DNA from: Lysobacter sp. CFH 32150
GTDB lineage: Bacteria > Pseudomonadota > Gammaproteobacteria > Xanthomonadales > Xanthomonadaceae
Direction of reading: 5' to 3'
DNA: 64,000 nucleotides
Assembly: GCF_022758295.1 (NCBI RefSeq)
Contig: NZ_JALDWJ010000003.1
Span: 186,001-250,000 of the forward strand
Made by a program: the position numbers and the translations under genes. Shown piece by piece: positions 40,184 to 47,979 of this stretch (the first letter of the stretch is position 1; each line of letters starts with the position of its first letter). A model generated the notes under the pieces. The model saw nothing but the letters and a program-made list of their open reading frames with translations, was not told the DNA's origin and did not search any database.

Positions 40184-42103
40184 TCAATGGATGCCGGGCA
40201 TGGCAGCTTTGAGTCTGGCTTCGAGTTCATCGGCGGCGTTTTCGTTCTGTCCCAATCGCCCCAGACGGCGGAGGGATGCGATTTCAGTCCGGGCCTCGCC
40301 CCAGCTGCCGGTTGCGATGAGCAACTTGATCAGGTTGATTCGATACTGCGCCACACCAGGATAGTTTGCGCGGACCTCACGCCACAGCTGCGTAGCCAGC
40401 TGGCGGTCGTTCAACACGTTGAGTGCGTAGTCACCGTACATCGTGAGCAGATCGGGATTGCGGCGATGGCTGAGCGCCGCATCGTAGCTGGCCAGCATCA
40501 TCTCCGGTGGAAAGTCGCAATGCCGGTCGCGCGCGCAACTTGTCATCGCCGCGAGTGCATTGATTTCCTGCGGGCCTATGGGTCCGCGTCGCAGTTTGTC
40601 CTGCAGCTCCAGCCACCATGCGGGGTCCACCGTTCCTTTGCTCCGCGCCGCCAACATGAGTGAGGCTTGCAATGGAAGAACCCCACTGCCCGGCACGTTC
40701 CTCGCTTTTTCAAGAGCCTCATAAGCCGGCTGCAGGAAGGTAGATTCGGGACGATAGTGGGTCAGCATGACCATCACCCGTGCGAGGTCGTAGGTCGCAC
40801 GAGGGGAATGCGGATGCTTGGCGGCTTCACTGACCGCGAAGCGCACCGGATCGCTCCACTCGCGCGCGCGCAAGTGAGTGACCCCCGCGGATAGCACAAC
40901 AAAAAACACGGCGAGCAATGCGCCCACACGCTGTGTGCTTTCGCTGCGCGGGGCCAGGATCAACAGGTCTGCCAGGATCAGGCAGATTCCCAACGAGGCA
41001 AAGTAGTTGCGGTGTTCGAACACCAGCTCGAACGGAATGAAAGTGCCCGTCAGCAGATGCGCGCCGAGGAACCACAGCAGGCCCAGGCTGACCAGCGGAT
41101 GTGTGCGACGGCACAACCAGGCAGCCAAGAGCAGGCAAGGCAGCGCGACCAGAGCGAACAGCGTCGCCGATGGGTCGAGGAGTCCGCGCGAGGCGGAATA
41201 ATCATCGTGGTACAGGCTCAGCTGGCCGAGGTCGGGCAGCAGGATCCAGTGCAGGTAATCCATTACCACGCGCGGCTCGGTGAGCAGGCGCTGCACCAGC
41301 GTGAACTCGCGGCCCGCGTAGGCTTCCGGCGTCAGCATCAGCGGCAAGAGCCACATCAAGCCGACGACCATGGGCAAGGCAAGGACGAGCGCATAGGCAG
41401 TGAACAGCCGTCGATCGCGACGGCCTGAACTGTTACGGAATCCGAGCAGGCACAGCTCGATGCAGAGGGCATACAGCGGCAGCAATGTCGCCGACTCCTT
41501 GGCCAGCACGCCGAACATCGTGCCGGCCAACAACCCGGAACCGATCAGGCCCCATCCGCCGCTACCGCGTAGTTGCCGCTTGCGGCCGAGCAGATACAGC
41601 CAGAGACCGGCGAACACGAACGTATGGCTCAGGCTCTCCATGCGCTGCACGACGAACAACACCGCCATCAGGTTGATGGGGTGCAGCGCCCAAGCTGTGG
41701 CTGCGAAGCGCGCTGCCCATTCGCGGCGGGGATCGCTGCGCTCGACGGATGAAACGGTGAGCAAGCTGCGGACCAGCCCCAACACGAGAACCGTATTGAG
41801 CCCGTGGATGGCGAGGTTGGTGAGCTTCATCGGCCACGGATCGAGGCCGGTGAAGTAGTGGTTGAGCGCGAAGGACAGCATGGCCAGCGGCCTCTGGATG
41901 GCGCTGGCGGGCGAGGACAGCGCCGCGGCGATCCATTCATGCCAACTTGCGCCGCTGACACGAAGCCGGACGTTGTCGACGATGTTCGGATAGTCATCGA
42001 AGACGTACCCGCCATTCAGGCCGGGCCAATAGACCATTGCGACTGCGGCTAGCAAGACCGCTGGTACCAGCCATGCGGAATGGAGAAGCCGCTGCCCTGC
42101 CAT
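40184..42103 (-). CDS. GT-C-type membrane glycosyltransferase with C-terminal TPR-like region (paralog 2)
   Basis: 639 residues. The first helix is followed by a loop with an acidic pair, GGYVFDDYPN (D36-D37), as in GT-C enzymes that use polyprenyl-phosphate sugars. About ten to eleven membrane helices follow, then a soluble helical repeat-like tail from about 430. It shares blocks with its neighbour: RPLAMLSF, LHPINLMAVLFVVQRMESL, QRLLTEPRVVMDYL and FEHRNY. The overall plan recalls eukaryotic TMTC O-mannosyltransferases and the pilin arabinosyltransferase TfpW. The start is ATG 42103 after AGGA. An in-frame ATG at 42130 overlaps the upstream gene. Function is inferred. Confidence 0.8.
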   Translation of the reverse strand: MAGQRLLHSAWLVPAVLLAAVAMVYWPGLNGGYVFDDYPNIVDNVRLRVSGASWHEWIAAALSSPASAIQRPLAMLSFALNHYFTGLDPWPMKLTNLAIHGLNTVLVLGLVRSLLTVSSVERSDPRREWAARFAATAWALHPINLMAVLFVVQRMESLSHTFVFAGLWLYLLGRKRQLRGSGGWGLIGSGLLAGTMFGVLAKESATLLPLYALCIELCLLGFRNSSGRRDRRLFTAYALVLALPMVVGLMWLLPLMLTPEAYAGREFTLVQRLLTEPRVVMDYLHWILLPDLGQLSLYHDDYSASRGLLDPSATLFALVALPCLLLAAWLCRRTHPLVSLGLLWFLGAHLLTGTFIPFELVFEHRNYFASLGICLILADLLILAPRSESTQRVGALLAVFFVVLSAGVTHLRAREWSDPVRFAVSEAAKHPHSPRATYDLARVMVMLTHYRPESTFLQPAYEALEKARNVPGSGVLPLQASLMLAARSKGTVDPAWWLELQDKLRRGPIGPQEINALAAMTSCARDRHCDFPPEMMLASYDAALSHRRNPDLLTMYGDYALNVLNDRQLATQLWREVRANYPGVAQYRINLIKLLIATGSWGEARTEIASLRRLGRLGQNENAADELEARLKAAMPGIH

Positions 42104-42110
42104 TGGGAGC

Positions 42111-44120
42111 TCAGTCCTGGGCGGTCGCATCGTTCACTTTGTCCGTACGCGAATCGACCGCCATTTCCGCGCGCAGCTTCTTGCGCAGTAAAGCCAATTC
42201 GCGGGGCCAGTAGCCCTGCCGATCGAGCACCCATTCGTGCAGTCTTGGCATGTTCCAGCCAGTCGCGTGTGGGGCGTGGGGCATGAGGCGTTCGTAAGTG
42301 TCGAGATGGGCCAACGCCAACGCATAGTGTCCGTGCGTCGCCAGAATCGCAGCTTGTTGCGCGGCAGCTCCCGGCGTGGTGTATGCGGCCAGTGCACGGT
42401 CGAACTCGGACAAGGCGTCGCCTGGCTGGCCGCGTTGGAGCGCCAGGCGTCCGGCGACGCCGTGCAGTTCCTGCTGGCGGCCGGGCTGTCCGCTCAAACG
42501 CGGATTGTTCTGGGCAGCTCGCAGCCATTGCTCGACCGTGGCGAAATCCAATCCAGGACAACTTCGGTCTGAAGCGACACCGAGGGCACGGTCCAACCAG
42601 CGGTACACGAGTTGCTCCCCTTCACTGGAAGACTGCTGCAGCGCTTGTGCGACCGCGGCGCTTTCCAGCGGGCTCAAGCCACGCAATGCGCAGGCTGTAT
42701 TGGCATAGTTGAGCGCCAGCTGCAGGTCGTGCGGTCGTTGCCGCCACAACGGGGCAAGCCGGCTCATGGCGAGATCTGGCCTGCCGCCTCGGGTTTCCCA
42801 TGCCGCAGCCGTGGCTTGCGCGCGCGAGGACTCGGGATGGTCGTAGGCCCAGAGCGCCGCCTGTTGATCGGGTTTGCCCCACAACTGCGCGCGCTGGTGA
42901 GTGGTCGTCGCCAGCAGCGCAAGCAGGGCGATGGCAATTGTGGTGCGCGCGACGACTGGTGCGCGCCAGGCGCAGAGTGCACGCGCCAACGGCCAGAACA
43001 ACAGCAGCGCGGGCAGGTAGTTGCGGTGCTCGTAGTACAACTCGAGAGGGATCGCGCTGGATTCGAGCAGGTGCCCGGCGAAATAGAAAAGCAGGGCCAC
43101 CGATAGCGCCGGCATCCGCTGGCGCAGGGCAAAGCCCACGCCAATCAATGCACCGATCAGCACCAGGCACGCGAGCGTGCTGGGCGGGGCAAGCAGCCCG
43201 ATCGAGGCGATGTAATCTTCGTTGTAGAGCCCGGTCGACAAGGCTCGCGGCACGACCAGCAACTGCAGGTATTCGGTGAGAACGCGGGGTTCGGTCAGCA
43301 GGCGCTGGCCGATGGTCCAGGTGCGCTGTTCCATCACGGCACCAGGATCCGTGAGGTGGCTCGCCACATAACCGGCGATCAGCACGCTGGGCAGCACAAG
43401 CAGACCGAGTCGCAACCAGTGCAGGCTGCGCTTGGGCATGGAATCGACGTCCTGCCGCGCGACGTTATGCCGCAATACGGTGGTTTCCAGCGTCCACGCC
43501 AGGAGTGGCAGCAAGACGCCATTGGCCTTGCTCAGTAGCGCCAGCACCGTGCCGATGCTGATGCTTGCGAGCATCCACGCCAAGCCCGCACGTTGGCGTC
43601 CGCGATCGTATGCGTCACGCCCATGGACATACCCAAGCAGCCCGAGCAGGGTGAACGTGGCCGGCAGCATCGCCTCGCGCTGGATCACATACAGCGTGGT
43701 GGACACAAACAACGGATGCAGCAACCACAGCCCGCTGCCGAGCAAGGCTGCGGCATCGTTACGCTTTGCATCACTGTCGAGGCGCCTGCCGAGTAGCCGC
43801 AGCAAGGCAAACAGCAGCGCGCCATTGAGCAGGTGCAGGCACAGGTTGGTGCGCAGGAAAGGTGCGGGGCCAGCCGGCCAGGTGCGTGCGTCGAGCAGGA
43901 AGCTCAGCAGTGCCAGCGGACGCCCGGTCGGATCGGCACTGCCAGAAGTCAGGTAGCGCCAGAACGTGGCCCAGTCGTCGACGGGTCCGGTCGCGCCGAT
44001 GGCGGGCAGGTTGACGAAATCGTCGAACAGGAAATCACCGGCCAACCCGGGCAGATAGGCTAGCCACGTGGCGAGCAGGAGCGCGATGAGCCCAAGCCAG
44101 GGCCAATGACGACGGATCAT
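42111..44120 (-). CDS. GT-C-type membrane glycosyltransferase with C-terminal TPR-like region (paralog 1)
   Basis: 669 residues. The N-terminal helix leads to GDFLFDDFVN (acidic pair D33-D34 in the first periplasmic loop), then RPLALLSFLLD, LHPLFVSTTLYVIQREAML, QRLLTEPRVLTEYL and YYEHRNYLPALLLF, matching blocks of the next gene. About ten to eleven membrane helices occupy the first 400 residues. The rest is soluble and helical, with TPR-like stretches (GDALSEFDRALAAY, GHYALALAHLDTYERL). It lies directly downstream of pilA, past its terminator. That position and the GT-C plan suggest a pilin O-glycosyltransferase, which is inference. Confidence 0.8.
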   Translation of the reverse strand: MIRRHWPWLGLIALLLATWLAYLPGLAGDFLFDDFVNLPAIGATGPVDDWATFWRYLTSGSADPTGRPLALLSFLLDARTWPAGPAPFLRTNLCLHLLNGALLFALLRLLGRRLDSDAKRNDAAALLGSGLWLLHPLFVSTTLYVIQREAMLPATFTLLGLLGYVHGRDAYDRGRQRAGLAWMLASISIGTVLALLSKANGVLLPLLAWTLETTVLRHNVARQDVDSMPKRSLHWLRLGLLVLPSVLIAGYVASHLTDPGAVMEQRTWTIGQRLLTEPRVLTEYLQLLVVPRALSTGLYNEDYIASIGLLAPPSTLACLVLIGALIGVGFALRQRMPALSVALLFYFAGHLLESSAIPLELYYEHRNYLPALLLFWPLARALCAWRAPVVARTTIAIALLALLATTTHQRAQLWGKPDQQAALWAYDHPESSRAQATAAAWETRGGRPDLAMSRLAPLWRQRPHDLQLALNYANTACALRGLSPLESAAVAQALQQSSSEGEQLVYRWLDRALGVASDRSCPGLDFATVEQWLRAAQNNPRLSGQPGRQQELHGVAGRLALQRGQPGDALSEFDRALAAYTTPGAAAQQAAILATHGHYALALAHLDTYERLMPHAPHATGWNMPRLHEWVLDRQGYWPRELALLRKKLRAEMAVDSRTDKVNDATAQD

Positions 44121-44142
44121 GCGGCTATGAGAGCGATGTGGG

Positions 44143-44176
44143 CCGGAAAAGGAAAGGGCCGCGCTGGGCGGCCCTC
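44143..44176 (-). terminator. Terminator after pilA
   Basis: On the minus strand GGGCCGC and GCGGCCC form a 7-bp stem with a 5-base loop (44174-44156), followed by TTTCCTTTTCC. It lies between pilA and the first GT-C gene, so most transcripts should end here, and read-through would give low expression of the glycosyltransferases. Confidence 0.75.
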
Positions 44177-44202
44177 TCGATGCGACAAACGACCGAATCC
44201 GA

Positions 44203-44673
44203 TCAGGTCGGGTTGTAGGTCGGAGCGCGGTTCACGCAGGAGCTGCCCAGCCACTTCTGCTGGATGTTGGCGCTGAGGCAGTTCCACTCGATGGTGCCAG
44301 CGTGGGTAACGGCCGAGAAGATCAGGATCTTGGTGTCGATCTTGGTGTTGGCCTCGCGCGGCGCGGTGGCCGAGAAGGTCATCTGGATCGTACCGAGGTT
44401 GGTGTTGACCGCACCCTGGCTGACGTAGTTACCGACGATCGACACCGGAATCGCCAAGCCTGCAGAGGTGTTGACCGGCGGCCAGCGACCCTTGTTCTGG
44501 TAGAACTCGGCCAGCGCGGTCTTCATGCCGTCGGCGAGTGCGGAACCTTCCGACACCTGCGAGCGGATCACGTAGTCCTGATACTGGCTGATGGCGATGG
44601 CGGCCAAGATCGCGATGATGGCGACCACGATCATCAGTTCGATCAGGGTAAAGCCTTGCATGTTCTTCTTCAT
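44203..44673 (-). CDS. pilA: Type IV major pilin PilA
   Basis: 156-residue prepilin. The leader MKKNMQG is cut by PilD before Phe8, leaving 149 residues starting [20 protein letters not shown] with the conserved Glu5. Cys132 and Cys146 can form the C-terminal disulfide loop (D-region), followed by an exposed tail [10 protein letters not shown]. The ribosome site GGGGA is 6 bases before the ATG. A sigma-54 promoter at 44775-44789 fits control by PilS/PilR, encoded 3-7 kb away. A terminator follows the gene. Confidence 0.98.
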   Translation of the reverse strand: MKKNMQGFTLIELMIVVAIIAILAAIAISQYQDYVIRSQVSEGSALADGMKTALAEFYQNKGRWPPVNTSAGLAIPVSIVGNYVSQGAVNTNLGTIQMTFSATAPREANTKIDTKILIFSAVTHAGTIEWNCLSANIQQKWLGSSCVNRAPTYNPT

Positions 44674-44970
44674 GGTGTTTCCCCTAGGAGTGTTGGTACT
44701 TCACGTGTCCCGCGCGGCCAGCGTTCCGGTCCGTTGGGCAGCCGTGCCGCGTGGCACGTGCATGCAATGTATACGCAGGTTGCATGCCAAGCAGGACAGC
44801 GATGCAGTGCAGGTATCGAGTGTGAACCTGTCCACGGTATTGCACCAGCCCGCACCCAGATTGACGTCATATAGCGTCGCAATCTGACCAATGGCGTCAC
44901 AGGCACTCAGGAAGCCCCACTGCCACACCATCGGCTACCCTAACTGCCATCTGAGTCGAGGGGGATCAGC
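44674..44970. other. Intergenic region between pilA and the MFS/spermidine-synthase gene
   Basis: A 297-base divergent control region. It holds the pilA sigma-54 promoter (44775-44789), the pilA leader of about 95 bases and, for the plus-strand gene, a strong ribosome site GAGGGGGA near 44960. A palindrome-rich patch at 44745-44790 contains overlapping GTGCCA/TGGCAC and TTGCATGC elements on both strands. No small gene was recognised. Confidence 0.5.
44775..44789 (-). promoter_or_regulatory. Sigma-54 promoter of pilA
   Basis: Read on the minus strand it is TGGCATG-CAAC-CTGC. The invariant GG and GC pairs are 12 bases apart, as in the -24/-12 consensus TGGCACG-N4-TTGC. The -12 element lies about 100 bases before the pilA ATG. 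PilR in this window carries the GSFTGA sigma-54 contact loop. Confidence 0.65.
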
Positions 44971-47970
44971 ATGCACTTGTCCACGAAGCGCGCCGGCCAC
45001 GCGCTGTTGCTGTTGTTCGTGCTTTCGGGCTTCGCGGGTCTGATCTACCAGTCAGTGTGGTCGCACTATCTGGGCCTGACGCTGGGCCATGCGGCTTATG
45101 CGCAGAGCCTGGTGCTGGCGATCTTCATGGGCGGGATGGCGCTCGGCGCATGGCTCGCAAGCCGCTTCAGCCTGAACTGGCGCAGCCTGATCCTGGCCTA
45201 TGCGGTCATCGAGGTGGGCATCGGTGTCGCCGGTCTCCTGTTCCACCCGATCTTCGTCGGTTACATGGCGCTGTCCACGAGCACAGTGTTGCCGGGGCTT
45301 ACCTCGCCACAGCTTGCGCATGGTTGGCAGTGGCTCAGCGCAGCCATGTTGATCGCGCCGCAATGCGTACTGCTCGGCGCCACATTCCCGATCCTCAGCG
45401 CCGGCTATATGCGATTGGCGCCGGACGAGGCTGGTCCCATCCTCGGCGGCCTTTATTTCAGCAACAGCCTGGGTGCCGCTGCCGGGGCACTGGTGACGGC
45501 TTTCTTGCTGCTGCCGACGTTGGGGATGCCGGGCTCGATGCTGGTCGCCGGCGCGCTGAACCTGCTGGTCGGCGTCGGTGCCTGGGCAGTATGGCGACAG
45601 ACCGGTGACGGTGCATCCGCAGCAATACCGACAGGTGCACCGATGCAAGCAGCGGCCGTCCCCACGGCTGGGCGCGGTTTCGTACGGTTGATACTGCTGG
45701 CGGCCGCGATCACTGGCGCTACCTCTTTCGTGTACGAGATCGGCTGGGTGCGCATGCTCAACCAGGCGTTGGGCACGACCGTGCATGCATTCGAGCTCAT
45801 GCTGGCGGCCTTCATTCTCGGCCTGGCCTTCGGCGGCCTGTGGGTGCGTCGACGCTGCAAGAGCGAATCAGACGCAGTGGCGATGGCAGGCTACGCACAG
45901 ATCCTGATGGGCATCGCCGCGCTGGTGTCGATCCCGATGTTCAACCAGAGCTTCCGCTGGGTCGGATGGTTGATGCACCAACTCGTCCGCGACGATACCG
46001 GCTACGCATGGTTCAGCGCGGGTAGCGGTGCGATCGCGATGGCGGTGATGTTCCCGGCTGCGTTCTTCGCCGGCATGACCTTGCCGCTGTTCACCTTGGC
46101 GCTGCTGCGCCGTGGCGTTGGCGAGTCCAGCATCGGGCGCGTCTACGCCGCCAACACGCTGGGCGCGATCATCGGCGTGTTCGTGATGGTGCATCTGCTG
46201 GTGCCCGGGATCGGAGTGCGCCTGGCGGTCACGTTGGCCGCACTGTTCGACGTGGCGCTGGGACTATATCTGCTGCGCAGGGTGAGTCCAGGTCGCGCAA
46301 CCCGAGGCTATGCACTGGCCAGCATGGCCGTGGTGGCGGCGGCACTGGTGAGCCTGCATTTCGGCAAGCCTGACCCGCACAAGCAAGTCGCGGGTGTCTT
46401 CCGTACTGGCAATTGGCGCGTCGACGAGAGCATGCGAATCCCATACCTGCGCGATGGCAAGACTGCCACCGTTTCGGTGGCTACCGATGCGGACGCGAGA
46501 GCCGCCAGCATCGCCACCAACGGCAAGCCGGACGCGAGCCTCGCGTTGAACCTGTCGGTGGCGCCGCAGCCGGATGAAGTCACCATGCTGATGGCGGCCG
46601 CGCTACCGCTGGCCCTGCATCCGGACCCGCGGCGGGTTGCCGTAATCGGTTGGGGCTCCGGGCTGACCACGCATACGCTGCTCGGCAGCCCGGTGCCGCG
46701 GGTCGTGGAAAGCGTGGAGATCGAGCGTGCGATGTACGACGGTGCACGCCTGTTCGGCGAGCGCGTTGCACGCGGATATGACGATCCGCGGTCAAAGATC
46801 CGGATCGAGGATGCACGCACCTATTTCGCGACCAGCAACCGCCGCTACGACGTGATCGTGTCGGAGCCATCGAACCCGTGGGTGAGTGGTGTCGCCAGCC
46901 TGTTCACTGAGGAGTTCTACGGCTTCATCCACAGGCACCTTGAGGAAGACGGCATCCTGGTGCAATGGGTGCAGAGTTATGAGCTCAATGATCAACTGCT
47001 GGGAACGATGATCTCGGCATTGTTGCAAGTGTTTCCGCAAACCGACGTCTACGTGACCAACAGAGGTGACCTGCTGATGGTGGCATCGCGCGACCGGGCG
47101 CATGCGCCGAACTGGGCAGCGTTGGCAGCCGAGCCGTTGCGAAGCGAACTGCAACGGGTCGGGCTGGGGTCTTCGGCGGAGTTCCAACTGCGCCGGATCG
47201 GCGGCCCCGCGACCCTGCGCAACCTCGTCAAGCTCACCGGCGCGACGCCGCATTCGGACTATTACCCGACCGTCTCGCTGCAGGCCCCAAGGGCGCGTTT
47301 CAAGGGCGAGAGTGCCGATTTCCTGCTGTACCTGACGGGTAACGGGCTGCCGGTGCAGGACATCCTCGGCGAGCGGGTTCCGCCAGGTGTCGCTGCGGTC
47401 ATCGCCGACACGGGCGCGTCCGAGGCGCACATGCTGGCGCTGTCGATGCGCTCGAGTCTGCTTGCAGGGCGCGTGGATGACGTGCTGCGGCAACGCTGGC
47501 CGAGTTTCGCCGACGCTGCGGAGCAGCTGTTTGTACTTTCCGCAGTCGTGGTCGATGGGTCACGGCAGAAGGCATGGTCGCAGGCACTGACCACGGTCAG
47601 CGAGAACGTGACCGGCATCCTGCCACGCGAGGATGTCGCGATGCTTTTCGACCATCCGGCTTGGCTGGCAAACGCAGCGCAGCAGCCCGTTGAAGTCCGT
47701 ACCCTCCTGGCGATGCATGCGGCGGCTGCACGGCGCGATGCAAGCGAGATGCTGCGCGTTGCCATGCAGGTGCTGGAGCAGCGCCGCGACAGGATCGCGC
47801 GCGACGCACGCGAGCAGGCCTTGGTCGTCGCGATGCTGGGCGCTGTCGGCACGGGCAAGCCGGCCCTGGTGGCAACGATCGAAAGGCAATACGGGCCAGA
47901 TATTCCACCGACGCAACGTTGTGGCCGGATGCGGTCGTGGCTGTTGTCCTGGGTCGATGGGGCCGAATAG
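44971..47970 (+). CDS. Fused MFS-type transporter / spermidine synthase-like protein
   Basis: 999 residues. The N-terminal part (about 1-440) has two sets of membrane helices (FVLSGFAGLIYQSVWSHYL; GATSFVYEIGWVRMLNQALG), the repeated signature of SpeE-type membrane fusions. The region at about 490-720 is a spermidine-synthase-like Rossmann domain (AVIGWGSGLTTHTLL, VESVEIERAM, SEPSNPWVSGVASLFTEEFY). The last 280 residues have no recognised domain. Such proteins are common, but their substrate is not established. It stands alone between pilA and pilR, with its own strong ribosome site, and ends 9 bases before the convergent pilR stop. Confidence 0.88.
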   Translation: MHLSTKRAGHALLLLFVLSGFAGLIYQSVWSHYLGLTLGHAAYAQSLVLAIFMGGMALGAWLASRFSLNWRSLILAYAVIEVGIGVAGLLFHPIFVGYMALSTSTVLPGLTSPQLAHGWQWLSAAMLIAPQCVLLGATFPILSAGYMRLAPDEAGPILGGLYFSNSLGAAAGALVTAFLLLPTLGMPGSMLVAGALNLLVGVGAWAVWRQTGDGASAAIPTGAPMQAAAVPTAGRGFVRLILLAAAITGATSFVYEIGWVRMLNQALGTTVHAFELMLAAFILGLAFGGLWVRRRCKSESDAVAMAGYAQILMGIAALVSIPMFNQSFRWVGWLMHQLVRDDTGYAWFSAGSGAIAMAVMFPAAFFAGMTLPLFTLALLRRGVGESSIGRVYAANTLGAIIGVFVMVHLLVPGIGVRLAVTLAALFDVALGLYLLRRVSPGRATRGYALASMAVVAAALVSLHFGKPDPHKQVAGVFRTGNWRVDESMRIPYLRDGKTATVSVATDADARAASIATNGKPDASLALNLSVAPQPDEVTMLMAAALPLALHPDPRRVAVIGWGSGLTTHTLLGSPVPRVVESVEIERAMYDGARLFGERVARGYDDPRSKIRIEDARTYFATSNRRYDVIVSEPSNPWVSGVASLFTEEFYGFIHRHLEEDGILVQWVQSYELNDQLLGTMISALLQVFPQTDVYVTNRGDLLMVASRDRAHAPNWAALAAEPLRSELQRVGLGSSAEFQLRRIGGPATLRNLVKLTGATPHSDYYPTVSLQAPRARFKGESADFLLYLTGNGLPVQDILGERVPPGVAAVIADTGASEAHMLALSMRSSLLAGRVDDVLRQRWPSFADAAEQLFVLSAVVVDGSRQKAWSQALTTVSENVTGILPREDVAMLFDHPAWLANAAQQPVEVRTLLAMHAAAARRDASEMLRVAMQVLEQRRDRIARDAREQALVVAMLGAVGTGKPALVATIERQYGPDIPPTQRCGRMRSWLLSWVDGAE

Positions 47971-47979
47971 ACCGCGGGA

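Noticed and set aside
44755..44770. Plus-strand sigma-54 promoter for the MFS/spermidine-synthase gene
   Set aside because: TGGCACG is present, but the following TGC is one base too close for the invariant GG-GC spacing.
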